Below, one piece after another: positions 1-11,353 of a DNA stretch of 64,000 nucleotides (position 1 is the first letter of the stretch; every line of letters begins with the position of its first letter). The stretch is from assembly GCF_003172915.1 (NCBI RefSeq), contig NZ_QGKU01000015.1, forward strand, positions 62,001-126,000, written 5' to 3'. Below the pieces are notes generated by a model, which made no database searches, was not told where the DNA came from, and was given only the letters and a program-made list of their open reading frames with translations. Origin of the DNA: Meridianimarinicoccus roseus. Lineage in GTDB: Bacteria; Pseudomonadota; Alphaproteobacteria; Rhodobacterales; Rhodobacteraceae. A program made the translations under genes and the position numbers.

Positions 1-458
1 TCGGCGATATCCACGGTTTCGGGAGCGCCAAGGAAATCTGCCAGTTTGCCGGCTTGCAGCAGCGTCAGGTGATCGCCTTCGATCCCGATTCGCCGCACCC
101 CGCCCGAAAGGTCACGGACAGCGCGCCAGTAGTTGTCGCGCGCCCAGTCAGTGTAGATCACGTTGTCGCCCACCGATCGGCGCCACGGCTGGCCCGCGTC
201 GATATTCGCGCTGACCGTGGTGCAGGCGTCCTGCGTGACGACACAGCCATAGGGCCGACCGAAGCTGCAATAGAGGAACCCGCTGAAATACGCGATGTTG
301 TGCATGGAGGTGAGCAGGACAACGGGAATGTCCCGTGCAGCCATCGCGGCGCGCAGGGCGGCAAGGCGGCGGTCGTATTCCGTGCGGGGGAACGGAAGCG
401 GGCCCTTCTCGCCGTTGTGGCAGGTGAAGGTCGCGGGGCGGATAAGGGTGTTTGTCAT
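1..458 (-). CDS. Creatinase (creatine amidinohydrolase), 5' part only
   Basis: The reading frame starts at 458 and leaves the window at its left edge, so only about 152 N-terminal residues are present. The segment contains TSMHNIAYFSGFLYCSFGRP and, further on, SANIDAGQPWRR and YTDWARDNYW. These closely follow the N-terminal half of creatinase, the M24-fold enzyme that hydrolyses creatine to sarcosine and urea. The catalytic pita-bread domain would lie beyond the edge. Related M24 peptidases and ectoine/N-methylhydantoin amidases share the fold, but the CSFGRPYG stretch favours creatinase. Neighbours say little: the next gene on the same strand, ygfZ, lies 138 bp upstream, so the gene probably has its own promoter. 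The family call is fairly firm; the substrate is inferred. Confidence 0.85.
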   Translation of the reverse strand, partial: MTNTLIRPATFTCHNGEKGPLPFPRTEYDRRLAALRAAMAARDIPVVLLTSMHNIAYFSGFLYCSFGRPYGCVVTQDACTTVSANIDAGQPWRRSVGDNVIYTDWARDNYWRAVRDLSGGVRRIGIEGDHLTLLQAGKLADFLGAPETVDIA

Positions 459-596
459 GGCGATTGTCCCGAAACAGGCCGGGCTGCGACGCCCGGACAG
501 GGCGTCCCGGCGTGCAGGACTACGGAAGCCGCGCGGTGCGCGGAACCACGACGCCATCGTGGCTGACAGCAGCGTTAGAACCGGCCCGCGCGCCGG

Positions 597-1361
597 TCAA
601 GCGCCTTGCGCGGGCTCTGGCAGCCGGACGCGTGCATCGCCCGCTTCAAGGTCGCCTTGTGCCCGATCGAAGCGCAGATAGGCGATGCCGGCCCCGCCCG
701 ATTGGGTATAGAGCGTCCCGGCCGGCTTTCCTTCCGAGGTGATCGCCGTGCCCACCGGCGCGCTGCCGTCCACCGCCACACGCGCGAGCCCTTTGCGCAA
801 TTCCGTCTTGTGCTTCATCCTCGCGGTGACTTCCTGCCCGACATAGCAGCCCTTGCGGAAATCGACGCCGTTCAGCCGTTCGAACCCGGCCTCCAGAATG
901 AAGGTCGCGTCCGGCAGCAGCTCGATCCCGGTTTCCGGGATCATGTGCAGCACGCGCAGCGCGTCCCAGTCCGCGGGAGCGATGTCGCCGGTCTGCATGG
1001 AACCATAGGCGCGCCAGCCAAGCGCCTGGTGCCGTGGATCGGCGAACGCGCCGTCGGGCGCGTCGCCCGTCCCGCGCGAAACCTTCAGATCGGTCTGCGC
1101 GATCGTCACATCGGCGCGCAGCTTGTACATCGACAGGCGCTTGAACAGCCCCGCTGCGAGCGGTTCGGCCACGTCCAGCAGGATCGCGTCCGCGCCATCG
1201 GGCACCAGAAAGAAATCGGCCAGCAGCTTGCCCTGCGGGGTCAGCATCGCGGCATAGACCGCGCCTTCGTTCAGGCGGCGCACGTCGTTGGTGACAAGGC
1301 CCTGCAGGAACTGTATCCGGTCGGGCCCGGCAATGCGGAAGATGCGGCGGGATCGGGTCAT
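597..1361 (-). CDS. ygfZ: Folate-binding protein YgfZ (GcvT-like, Fe-S cluster maintenance)
   Basis: A 254-residue protein of the GcvT/YgfZ fold. Its hallmark is the KGCYVGQE motif at about residues 170-177, the conserved Cys signature of YgfZ. The N-terminal part (IAGPDRIQFLQGLVTNDV) matches the folate-binding half of the family. YgfZ is a cytoplasmic protein that helps maintain certain Fe-S enzymes with folate and is linked to tRNA modification by MiaB. The frame stays open further upstream into the phosphatase gene, but the start at 1361 is chosen because the family begins at this point (MTRSRR). The phosphatase gene lies 56 bp upstream on the same strand and may be cotranscribed. Confidence 0.88.
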   Translation of the reverse strand: MTRSRRIFRIAGPDRIQFLQGLVTNDVRRLNEGAVYAAMLTPQGKLLADFFLVPDGADAILLDVAEPLAAGLFKRLSMYKLRADVTIAQTDLKVSRGTGDAPDGAFADPRHQALGWRAYGSMQTGDIAPADWDALRVLHMIPETGIELLPDATFILEAGFERLNGVDFRKGCYVGQEVTARMKHKTELRKGLARVAVDGSAPVGTAITSEGKPAGTLYTQSGGAGIAYLRFDRAQGDLEAGDARVRLPEPAQGA

Positions 1362-1417
1362 CGCGGGTCCTTTTCCTTTCGGGTCGATATAGGCACGCGG
1401 ACGGTGCCGCGACAGGG

Positions 1418-2110
1418 TCAGGCGCGCTTCGCGTCCCAGCTTTCCGTCAGCGCCACGTGGTCGTACCGCGTTTCCAGCCAGGTTTCGAAGGACATCGGCT
1501 GCGTTTCCGTTTCCGCTTCGTAGACGTCGAAGACATGATCCAGCACGCCCGTGTCGGTGGAGGCGAGATGCATGTATTTCCAATGAAGTTGCCGACGCGC
1601 CAGTGCCACCGGCACGCCTTCGATCACCGCAAGATACAGCGCCGATGCGAAGCCGGCCCGATCCGCCCCCGACTTGCAATGCAGCACGAACGGCTTTTCC
1701 ACCGTCCGCATCAGCGCGATCAGTTCGAGGATGTTTTCGCGGGGGACCAGCTTGCGCGCGCTCAGCGTGATGTTGTGCAGATGCAGGCCCAGCCGTGCAC
1801 ATGCCTCCTGTTCGAACAGATAGGGGCTTTGCTGCACCGCGCCGCGCAGGTTGATGACGCTGCGGATCCCCATGCGGTGATAACGTTTCAGCCTGCGTGG
1901 CGACGGCTGGTTCGACCGCCACACTCCCGGCGCGATCTCGAACAGGTTCCACCACACGATCCGCAGGAATGCGTGGTCCAGCAACTGGAAATGCCACCAC
2001 GCCCGGCGCCGCGCGCGCGCGCCGTCGATGCTGCGGCCATAGCGGTCGCGCAAGGCGTGTTCGAGGGCGCGGAAACGGGACTTGAGCGACAAGGCGGCAG
2101 ACCATTGCAA
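1418..2110 (-). CDS. Tyrosine-phosphatase-like protein (dual-specificity/PTP fold)
   Basis: A 230-residue protein with the phosphatase P-loop HCKSGADRAG at about residues 144-153, which fits CX5R with Cys nucleophile and Arg. The upstream NQPSPRRLKRYHRMGIRSVI segment resembles the entry to bacterial DSP/DUF442-type phosphatase domains. No signal peptide or membrane segment is evident, so it is probably cytoplasmic. The likely reaction is dephosphorylation of a phosphoprotein or small phosphorylated metabolite, but the substrate cannot be read. It lies upstream of ygfZ on the same strand and is divergent from the aminotransferase at 2232. The start is the first ATG; an internal start would shorten the basic N-terminus. 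Confidence 0.75.
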   Translation of the reverse strand: MQWSAALSLKSRFRALEHALRDRYGRSIDGARARRRAWWHFQLLDHAFLRIVWWNLFEIAPGVWRSNQPSPRRLKRYHRMGIRSVINLRGAVQQSPYLFEQEACARLGLHLHNITLSARKLVPRENILELIALMRTVEKPFVLHCKSGADRAGFASALYLAVIEGVPVALARRQLHWKYMHLASTDTGVLDHVFDVYEAETETQPMSFETWLETRYDHVALTESWDAKRA

Positions 2111-2231
2111 GGGCAGGGTCCGGGGGATGTAACCTTCCCGCCCGCTGCGATCAATCTGTGGCGGCCACGTTGACCGCCGCGCGTGGCTGATCTACCTCGC
2201 TCCGGTCAGCCGAATTCCCAGAGGTTCCCCG

Positions 2232-3500
2232 ATGTCGCTTGCAAACGGACGTCCCTATCTTGCCATTCCCGGCCCGTCGGTGATGCCCGACCGCGTGCTG
2301 CAGGCGATGCACCGGCCAGCGCCCAACATCTATGAAGGCGCTCTGCCCGAAATGGTCGATACGATCTTCCCCGACCTGAAGGCGGTGGCGCGCACCCGCG
2401 GCGAGGTGGCGATCTATATCGCCAACGGTCACGGCGCATGGGAGGCGGCGCTGTCCAACGTGCTGTCGCGCGGCGACCGGGTGCTGGTGCTGTCCACCGG
2501 GCATTTCGCAAAGGGCTGGGGTGCGATCGCGGAACGGTTCGGCGCCGTGGTCGAGGTTCTGGATTTCGGCCCCCGCAGCGGCGTGGACGCGTCTGCGGTG
2601 GAAGAACGCCTGCGCGCCGATACAGGTCACGCGATCCGTGCGGTGTTGTGTGTGCAGGTGGACACCGCCAGCAGCGTGCGAAACAACGTTCCCGCAATCC
2701 GAGACGCGATGGACGCGGCCGGGCATCCGGCGCTGTTGCTGCTGGACTGCATCGCCTGCCTCGCCTGCGACGACCTGCGGATGGACGACTGGGGCGTGGA
2801 CGTGGTCGTGACCGGCAGCCAGAAGGGGCTGATGACCCCGCCGGGGCTGGGTTTCGTGTTCTTCAACGAAAAGGCGGCCGAGGCCCGTGCCCGCGCCGAT
2901 TGCGTGACGTCCTACTGGGACTGGGTGCCGCGCACGCGGGCCGACATATTCTACCAGTATTTCTTCGGGACGGCGCCGACTCATCACCTTTTCGCGCTGC
3001 GCGAGGCGCTGGACATGCTGGTCCGCGAAGAGGGGCTTGATGCCGCGCTGGCGCGCCATGCGGTTCTGGCTCGTGCGGTCTGGGCCGCGTTCGATGCCTG
3101 GGATACGCCGGGCGGAGTGTCGCTGAACATCGCCGATCCGGCCAGCCGCAGCCACGCCGTGACCGCGCTGCGCTGCACCGCGCCGCATGGGGCGCAACTG
3201 CGTTCGTGGATGGAACACGAGGCCGGGGTAACGCTGGGCATCGGGCTGGGTATGGCCGCGCCTGGAACGCCCGAAGCCGCAGGGTTCTTCCGCATCGGTC
3301 ACATGGGCCATGTGAACCCTCATATGGTGCTGGGCGTTCTGGCCTCGCTTCAGGCGGGGATGGCCGCGCTGGACGTGCCACATGCGCCGGGCGGGGTGGA
3401 CGCAGCGACACGGGTGATCGCGCAGGCCGCGCGTCCGGCTGGCAGCGTGGCCGCCGGGACCACGCCGGCCGGGCGGGTCAGCGTCTGCTGCGGCGACTGA
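2232..3500 (+). CDS. Class V aminotransferase (alanine/serine-glyoxylate type)
   Basis: A 422-residue PLP-dependent enzyme of fold type I, class V. Its N-terminus YLAIPGPSVMPDRVLQAM is typical of alanine-glyoxylate and serine-glyoxylate aminotransferases. The PLP lysine is Lys at about 198 in TGSQKGLMTPPG. The binding region YIANGHGAWEAAL lies near residues 60-70. The family transfers the amino group of alanine or serine to glyoxylate, so a role in glyoxylate or glycine/serine metabolism is likely, but donor specificity cannot be read. The last 23 bases overlap the convergent small membrane protein gene on the minus strand. A Ser/Gly/Arg-rich C-terminal tail ends in VSVCCGD and looks poorly conserved. 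Confidence 0.85.
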   Translation: MSLANGRPYLAIPGPSVMPDRVLQAMHRPAPNIYEGALPEMVDTIFPDLKAVARTRGEVAIYIANGHGAWEAALSNVLSRGDRVLVLSTGHFAKGWGAIAERFGAVVEVLDFGPRSGVDASAVEERLRADTGHAIRAVLCVQVDTASSVRNNVPAIRDAMDAAGHPALLLLDCIACLACDDLRMDDWGVDVVVTGSQKGLMTPPGLGFVFFNEKAAEARARADCVTSYWDWVPRTRADIFYQYFFGTAPTHHLFALREALDMLVREEGLDAALARHAVLARAVWAAFDAWDTPGGVSLNIADPASRSHAVTALRCTAPHGAQLRSWMEHEAGVTLGIGLGMAAPGTPEAAGFFRIGHMGHVNPHMVLGVLASLQAGMAALDVPHAPGGVDAATRVIAQAARPAGSVAAGTTPAGRVSVCCGD

Positions 3501-3693
3501 GCCTGCTGATCGCCCGGTCGAGCGCCCAAGCAGCGGCCAGCGGCGCAAGCAGGCCCCAGATCGCCCAGAGTGTCCCGAGCAGGCAGAACAGCAGCGCACC
3601 GGCGGTCACGAGGAAGGCGTTGGTATAGTTCTCAACCGGACGGCCGTGTCCCGGCAGGGGGGACCGGCTGTCCGACGGCTCGAATCGCGGCAT
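3478..3693 (-). CDS. Small membrane protein, function unknown
   Basis: A 71-residue protein with a polar N-terminus, then one or two hydrophobic stretches (residues about 27-57, containing FLVTAGALLFCLLGTLWAIW) and a strongly basic end (SRLSRRSRR). This fits an inner-membrane protein with a cytoplasmic basic tail. I do not recognise a named family. The start at 3693 is the ATG closest to the membrane segment; a longer frame to 3840 has an unlikely N-terminus. The 3' end overlaps the convergent aminotransferase by 23 bases. The aminotransferase at 3756-4877 lies just upstream on the same strand and could share its transcript. Confidence 0.65.
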   Translation of the reverse strand: MPRFEPSDSRSPLPGHGRPVENYTNAFLVTAGALLFCLLGTLWAIWGLLAPLAAAWALDRAISRLSRRSRR

Positions 3694-3755
3694 GGGCAGA
3701 CTCCGTGGACAGACTGCTTGGCTTTGCGCCATTGGGCCGCCAGGCTGCGCTTGCG

Positions 3756-4877
3756 TCAAGTCACATCCGTGTTGCGCAATTCTGCCAGCGTATCCTGAAG
3801 TGCGGCGGCGAAAAGGGCGTTCTCCTCGGTCCCGCCACAACTGACGCGGATGCAGCGGTCCAACGGAGGAACCGAGGGCATCCGCGCGAAGATCCCGCGC
3901 GCCAGCAGTCCGGCCAGGACCGCGCGGGCGAAAGTGCCGTCACCGCCGCAATCCATCGTCACGAAATTGGTCGCGGAGGGCAGCGGCGTCAGCCCGTTTT
4001 TCCTTGCGATGTCAGACAGTTCGGCGCGCGAAGCAGTGACATGCGCCTTGACCTGATGCAGCCACTCCACATCCTGCAGCGCTGCAAGCGCGGCTGTCTG
4101 TGCCAGCCGTCCAACCCCGAAATGGTCGCGGATGCGGTCGAACATGCGGATCGTCGCTGGCGCGCCGATGGCATAGCCGATGCGAAGTCCCGCCAGCCCG
4201 TGCGCCTTGGAAAAAGTGCGCAGCCGCAGGACGCGCGGATCGGCCACGTCGAACAGCGGCGCGGCCCCCGCCGGAGCAAGGTCGATATAGGCCTCGTCCA
4301 GCGCGAGCATGCAGTCCTCGGGTAGGGCCGAGATCATCTGCTGCATGACGGCGGCGCTGTGCCAACTGCCCATCGGGTTGTCGGGATTGGCGATATAAAC
4401 GAGTTTCGCCCCGGTCTCGCGGGCGGCGGCGACAAGCGCGTCCGGGTTCTCGGCGTCGCCCGCATAGGGCACGGTCCGCAGCGCGCCGCCATTCGCGGCG
4501 ACGTGGTATGCGAAGGTCGGATAAGCCCCGGCCGAAGTGACGATCGGATCGCCGGGTGCCACCAGCAGCCGCACCAGCGTGCCCAGCAGGCCGTCGATGC
4601 CCGCGCCAAGCACGATGTTCTCGGCCATGAGGGTATGGTGCCGGGCCAGCGCGGTGCGCAGGTCGTGACCTTCCGGGTCGCCGTACATCCAGGCCTCGGG
4701 TCCGGCAGCCGCGATTGCCTCGATCACGCGGGGGGAGGGGCCGAAGACGCTTTCATTGGCCCCCAGCCGCGCCGCGAAGGCCCGCCCGGAGGCGCGTTCC
4801 AGCGTTTCGGGGCCGGTGAAGGGCACGGTGGCGGGCAGCGCGGCGATCGTGGCAGTGTAACGAGGAGCACGGGTCAT
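3756..4877 (-). CDS. HisC-like pyridoxal phosphate aminotransferase
   Basis: A 373-residue fold-type I aminotransferase of the histidinol-phosphate/aromatic amino acid group. Visible landmarks are RLGANESVFGPSP near residue 40, NPDNPMGS at about 164-171, DEAY at 194-197 and the PLP lysine in TFSKAHGLAGLRIGY at about 224. It could be histidinol-phosphate transaminase, but no histidine genes are nearby, so an unassigned aminotransferase is the safer call. It lies 48 bp downstream of valS on the same strand. The start codon nearly touches a strong inverted repeat (4879-4917) whose proximal arm includes the purine-rich AGGGG that should act as ribosome binding site. Confidence 0.85.
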   Translation of the reverse strand: MTRAPRYTATIAALPATVPFTGPETLERASGRAFAARLGANESVFGPSPRVIEAIAAAGPEAWMYGDPEGHDLRTALARHHTLMAENIVLGAGIDGLLGTLVRLLVAPGDPIVTSAGAYPTFAYHVAANGGALRTVPYAGDAENPDALVAAARETGAKLVYIANPDNPMGSWHSAAVMQQMISALPEDCMLALDEAYIDLAPAGAAPLFDVADPRVLRLRTFSKAHGLAGLRIGYAIGAPATIRMFDRIRDHFGVGRLAQTAALAALQDVEWLHQVKAHVTASRAELSDIARKNGLTPLPSATNFVTMDCGGDGTFARAVLAGLLARGIFARMPSVPPLDRCIRVSCGGTEENALFAAALQDTLAELRNTDVT

Positions 4878-4878
4878 T

Positions 4879-4917
4879 CCCCTTGCCTAACGTGGAAAAC
4901 GCTTTTCAGGCAAGGGG
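4879..4917 (-). promoter_or_regulatory. Perfect 10-bp inverted repeat between valS and the aminotransferase
   Basis: CCCCTTGCCT at 4879-4888 is the exact reverse complement of AGGCAAGGGG at 4908-4917. The loop carries a second small palindrome (GAAAAC/GCTTTTC). In leftward transcripts the hairpin follows the valS stop codon and ends one base before the aminotransferase ATG. There is no U-tract, so it is a poor intrinsic terminator. It may be an attenuating or RNA-stabilising hairpin that also masks the ribosome binding site. Confidence 0.55.
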
Positions 4918-4925
4918 TTTGACGG

Positions 4926-8132
<3,207 letters not shown>

Positions 8133-8287
8133 GTGCGTGTCCCCGGTGCGTCAACGTGATTGCGCGGGACATAGCGAAGGACGCGGGCAAGGCCAAGGGC
8201 GCGCTTGGTGGCACGCGCGGGGCTGTGAGGAAACGTGGATCGGTCGTTAAGCGAATCGCGGCTAGTCTGGGAACGGGAGGGGCGGCG

Positions 8288-9415
8288 ATGGCGATGAGCG
8301 CTGGGCGGTACGGTGAGAGGAACGTGGACGGTGGCGGGACGACCGCCGCGGCTGATGTGCGTGACCTTGTCGTGATCCTCGACGGGACGCTGGGCCGCCG
8401 GGCGCCGGGCCGGATGACCCATGCCGGGCGGATCGCGCGGCTGCTTGAGGATGGCGGCCTGCGGCGGGCCGAGGTGTTCTATGAAGAGGGCGGCCAGTGG
8501 CAGGGCTGGCGCGACATGGGCCCGGTCATGACCGGGCGCGGGATCAACCGGCAGATCCGCCGCGCCTATGGCTTTCTCGCGGCCCGCTACCGGCCCGGCG
8601 ACCGGGTGTTCCTGCTGGGCTATTCGCGCGGGGCCTACGCGGTGCGCAGCCTTGCGGGGCTGATCGACCGGATAGGCCTGCTGCGCCCGCGCTGCGCGAC
8701 GGTTCCGATGATCGAGCAGCTTTACAGGCTTTACATGCTGGACCCGCACGGGCCCCATGCGCGGGCCTTCGCGCGGCGCTTCTGCGTGCCCGAGGCCGAG
8801 ATCGCCGCTGTGGGTGTCTTCGACACGGTGAAAGCGCTGGGCGTGCGGCTTCCGGTCCTGGCGGGGATCACCGAAAAGGCCCATGCCTTCCATTCGCATC
8901 ACCTGGGCGCGCGGGTGCGGCACGGCTTTCACGCGCTGGCGCTGGACGAGACGCGTGTCGCCTTTGCCCCGGTGATGTGGGCGTGCCCGCCGGGCTGGCC
9001 GGGGCACGTGGAACAGGTGTGGTTCCGCGGCACCCATGCCGATGTGGGCGGCCAGCTGGGCGGCCGGGAAACGGCGCGCCCGCTGGCGAACATCCCGTTG
9101 GTCTGGATGCTGTGTCGGCTGGAAGGCTGTGGGCTGCCGCTTGCGCCGGGCTGGCGGACCGGGCTGCCCTGCGATGCGTCAGCGCCAAGTTCGGGCGCGT
9201 GGCGCGGCTGGGGCAAGCTGTTCGCGCTGCGGCGGCGGCGCGCGGTCGGGCTGGACCCGTCCGAGCGGCTCCATGCCAGTGCGCAGGGACATCGCCGTGC
9301 CGGGCGGCAGGGCCTGCCGGTGACCGGCGCTGCACCCGGCGGGCTCGCGCCCGATTTCGCGCCCGGCCTGCCTGATCTGCCCGGCCCGTCAGCCCCACGC
9401 CTGCCACAGGGTTAA
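8288..9415 (+). CDS. DUF2235 alpha/beta-hydrolase-like protein (Tle1-related fold)
   Basis: A 375-residue protein. It begins with a conserved strand (DLVVILDGTLGRR) and carries the Ser-hydrolase elbow LLGYSRGAYAVRS near residue 112, the acidic motif GVFDTVKALG near 178 and a His motif RGTHADVGG near 248. These are the Ser-Asp-His landmarks of DUF2235, which includes type VI phospholipase effectors (Tle1) and many plain cytoplasmic homologues. No secretion signal and no type VI genes are nearby, so an effector role is not supported. The frame is open from 8156, but the ATG at 8288 is preferred because GGGAGG lies 7-8 bases before it. The C-terminus is Pro/Gly-rich and probably disordered. Confidence 0.8.
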   Translation: MAMSAGRYGERNVDGGGTTAAADVRDLVVILDGTLGRRAPGRMTHAGRIARLLEDGGLRRAEVFYEEGGQWQGWRDMGPVMTGRGINRQIRRAYGFLAARYRPGDRVFLLGYSRGAYAVRSLAGLIDRIGLLRPRCATVPMIEQLYRLYMLDPHGPHARAFARRFCVPEAEIAAVGVFDTVKALGVRLPVLAGITEKAHAFHSHHLGARVRHGFHALALDETRVAFAPVMWACPPGWPGHVEQVWFRGTHADVGGQLGGRETARPLANIPLVWMLCRLEGCGLPLAPGWRTGLPCDASAPSSGAWRGWGKLFALRRRRAVGLDPSERLHASAQGHRRAGRQGLPVTGAAPGGLAPDFAPGLPDLPGPSAPRLPQG

Positions 9416-9427
9416 CCAAAGGTTAAC
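9411..9427 (+). promoter_or_regulatory. Candidate CtrA box upstream of VPLPA-CTERM gene 1
   Basis: GTTAACC-AAA-GGTTAAC is a perfect 7-bp inverted repeat with a 3-bp centre and fits the CtrA consensus TTAA-N7-TTAAC exactly. It lies 58 bp before the start codon of the VPLPA-CTERM gene and overlaps the stop region of the DUF2235 gene. A near copy (15 of 17 bases) sits upstream of the second VPLPA-CTERM gene at 53339-53355. Confidence 0.6.
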
Positions 9428-9484
9428 TTGCGGAGGCTTCCGTGCTAGCATGCGAGCGTATGTCATTCACAAGGGGGACGCCGC

Positions 9485-10303
9485 ATGGCACGGGCGGACG
9501 AGACATCTGGTACACGTGGGCGCATCGGCGCGGCGGCAGCGGGACTGGCGCTGCTGCTGGCAGCGGGCGCGGCGCAGGCCGGGGTGGTCGAACTGATCAC
9601 GAACGGCGATTTCGAGACCGGTGATTTCACCGGCTGGAGCACGGCGAAGACGCCCGGATCGGCCGGCGATTTCCTGATCGTGCCAATCTCGCCCACGGGC
9701 ACGCCGTCACCGGTAAATGCGTTTCCGGTGCCGGGGAATCCCGCGGGCGGCAGTTTCGCCGCCATGAGCGAGCAGACCGGCCCGAACGCGGTCGCGCTGA
9801 CTCAGGTCTTCACGGTGCCGCTCGCAACGGTGAAGCTGGAACTGTCCTTCTCGAACTTCATCGACGATTATTCCGGCGCGTCGCCTGTGGGCCCGGCCTT
9901 TCCGGGCATCCCGGGCCAGTTGGGGCCGGGACTGGACGAAACGCCGACTTCGTCGACGCAGTTCGTGCTGTTCGACATCCTGACAGCCGGGGCCGACGCG
10001 CTGATGCCGCTGCCCGGCGACGTGGTGACGAGCATAACGAACCCGTTCCCGGCACCGGCCTTCGCGGCAGGGTCCAACCCCTGGCTGCCGAGCGGCGTTT
10101 TCGATCTGACCGGCGCGTTGGCCCCCGGCGGCACCTACCAGTTGCGCTTCGGCGAGGTGGACAATTCCGGCAACCTTCTGGCCGGGCTCGACAACGTGTC
10201 GCTTGTCGCCACGACCGCGCCCGTGCCCCTGCCGCCCGCGCTGCCGCTGCTGGCGGCGGGCGTGGTCGGGCTGGGCCTGTTGCGGCGCCATCGTCGCGGC
10301 TGA
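9485..10303 (+). CDS. VPLPA-CTERM sorting-domain surface protein (1)
   Basis: A 272-residue exported protein. An N-terminal signal peptide (basic start, then IGAAAAGLALLLAAGAAQAG) is followed by TNGDFETGDFTGWST, the entry of a carbohydrate-binding-like beta-sandwich common in sorted surface proteins. The C-terminus is APVPLPPALPLLAAGVVGLG followed by LLRRHRRG: the VPLPA-type motif, a transmembrane helix and an Arg-rich tail. In this family an exosortase-like enzyme processes the tail and the protein becomes associated with the envelope or extracellular polymer. No exosortase gene is in the window. The function of the mature domain is unknown. A CtrA-like box lies upstream and a strong terminator downstream. 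Confidence 0.85.
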   Translation: MARADETSGTRGRIGAAAAGLALLLAAGAAQAGVVELITNGDFETGDFTGWSTAKTPGSAGDFLIVPISPTGTPSPVNAFPVPGNPAGGSFAAMSEQTGPNAVALTQVFTVPLATVKLELSFSNFIDDYSGASPVGPAFPGIPGQLGPGLDETPTSSTQFVLFDILTAGADALMPLPGDVVTSITNPFPAPAFAAGSNPWLPSGVFDLTGALAPGGTYQLRFGEVDNSGNLLAGLDNVSLVATTAPVPLPPALPLLAAGVVGLGLLRRHRRG

Positions 10304-10328
10304 TCCCGCCCGACACCGCAGCCACGAA

Positions 10329-10358
10329 AAACGCGCGCCCGGTGAGGGGCGCGCGTTT
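10329..10358. terminator. Bidirectional intrinsic terminator between VPLPA-CTERM gene 1 and metF
   Basis: AAACGCGCGCCC (10329-10340) pairs perfectly with GGGCGCGCGTTT (10347-10358) across a 6-base loop. The A-rich left and T-rich right flanks give a short U-tract in both directions, so it can end both convergent genes. Confidence 0.88.
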
Positions 10359-10394
10359 CTTGGTTCAAGGCCGTTGCGCCGCCGGCGGCGTCGC

Positions 10395-11261
10395 TCAGGC
10401 CACATTCTCCAGCGTCGCGGTCTGCGTCACACCGAGCGCGTGGCAGATGTCGCGCGTCAGGTGCGGCTTGTTGAGCGTGTAGAAATGCAGGTCTTCGACA
10501 CCGCCTTCCATCAACTCGCTGCACAGTTCGGTGCACATGGCGATGGATAGATCAGCTTCGCGGCCGTCGCGGATCGCCTTGTCATAGGCTTCGTCCACCT
10601 CGGGGGGGATCACGGTGCCGCAGGCGACGGCGAACTTGCGCACGCCCTTCCAGTTGTCGATCGGCACGATGCCGGGAATGATCGGCGCGGTGATGCCCGC
10701 CGCCGCGCAGCGGTCGCGAAAGCGGAAGAACGTCTCGGCACCGAAGAAGAACTGGGTGATCGCGGAATGTGCGCCCGCGTCCAGCTTGCGCTTCAGGTAG
10801 TCCACGTCGGCGGTATCGGACGCGGCCTCGGGATGGCGGTCGGGATAGGCGCCGACGCGCAGCTTGAACTTGCCGGTGGCGGCCAGCGCCTCGATCAGTT
10901 CGATGGAGTTGTTGAACCCCTCGGGATGCGGCGTGAACTTGCCCGCGCCCTTGGGCGGGTCGCCGCGAAGTGCCACGATCTCGGTCACGCCCGCGTTCGA
11001 ATATGATTCGGCGATTTCCAAAGTCTCGGCGCGGCTGGCATCGACGCAGGTCAGGTGCGCGGCCACGTTCAGACCGTAATTCTTGTGGATCGCTTCCACC
11101 GCCTCGTGGGTCAGCTTGCGTGTCGTGCCGCCCGCGCCATAGGTCACCGACACGAAGCCGGGGTTCAGAGGGGCCAGCATCCGCACGGTTTCGGACAGCT
11201 TGAACGACGCGTCGAGCGATTTCGGCGGGAAGAATTCGAACGAGATGCGGGGAGCGGTCAT
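10395..11261 (-). CDS. metF: Methylenetetrahydrofolate reductase
   Basis: A 288-residue FAD-dependent TIM-barrel enzyme that reduces 5,10-methylene-THF to 5-methyl-THF, the methyl donor for methionine synthesis. Visible family segments are ISFEFFPPKS at the N-terminus, SVTYGAGGTTR near residue 40, VALRGDPPKG near 100 and ITQFFFGAETFFRFRD near 170. The start at 11261 is supported by AAAGGA about 10 bases upstream; the frame itself extends further. It is divergent from metR, with a 92-bp shared regulatory region, which fits MetR control of methionine-pathway genes. Confidence 0.95.
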   Translation of the reverse strand: MTAPRISFEFFPPKSLDASFKLSETVRMLAPLNPGFVSVTYGAGGTTRKLTHEAVEAIHKNYGLNVAAHLTCVDASRAETLEIAESYSNAGVTEIVALRGDPPKGAGKFTPHPEGFNNSIELIEALAATGKFKLRVGAYPDRHPEAASDTADVDYLKRKLDAGAHSAITQFFFGAETFFRFRDRCAAAGITAPIIPGIVPIDNWKGVRKFAVACGTVIPPEVDEAYDKAIRDGREADLSIAMCTELCSELMEGGVEDLHFYTLNKPHLTRDICHALGVTQTATLENVA

Positions 11262-11307
11262 GGATTTTTCCTTTTGAATTGCGCAAGACATGCCATGAAA
11301 CGAACTG

Positions 11308-11320
11308 TGAGCAAAATTCA
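11308..11320. promoter_or_regulatory. Candidate MetR-binding site
   Basis: TGAG-CAAAA-TTCA matches the MetR consensus TGAA-N5-TTCA with one mismatch and lies midway in the metF/metR intergenic region. A further TGAA half-site occurs at about 11295. Binding is inferred from position and consensus only. Confidence 0.45.
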
Positions 11321-11353
11321 TAATCCTCAAGAAGATGATGAAGGATTCGCGGT

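Noticed and set aside
8156-9415. A type VI secretion effector role for the DUF2235 protein
   Set aside because: No VgrG, Hcp, PAAR, immunity gene or secretion signal is present; DUF2235 proteins are common outside such systems.
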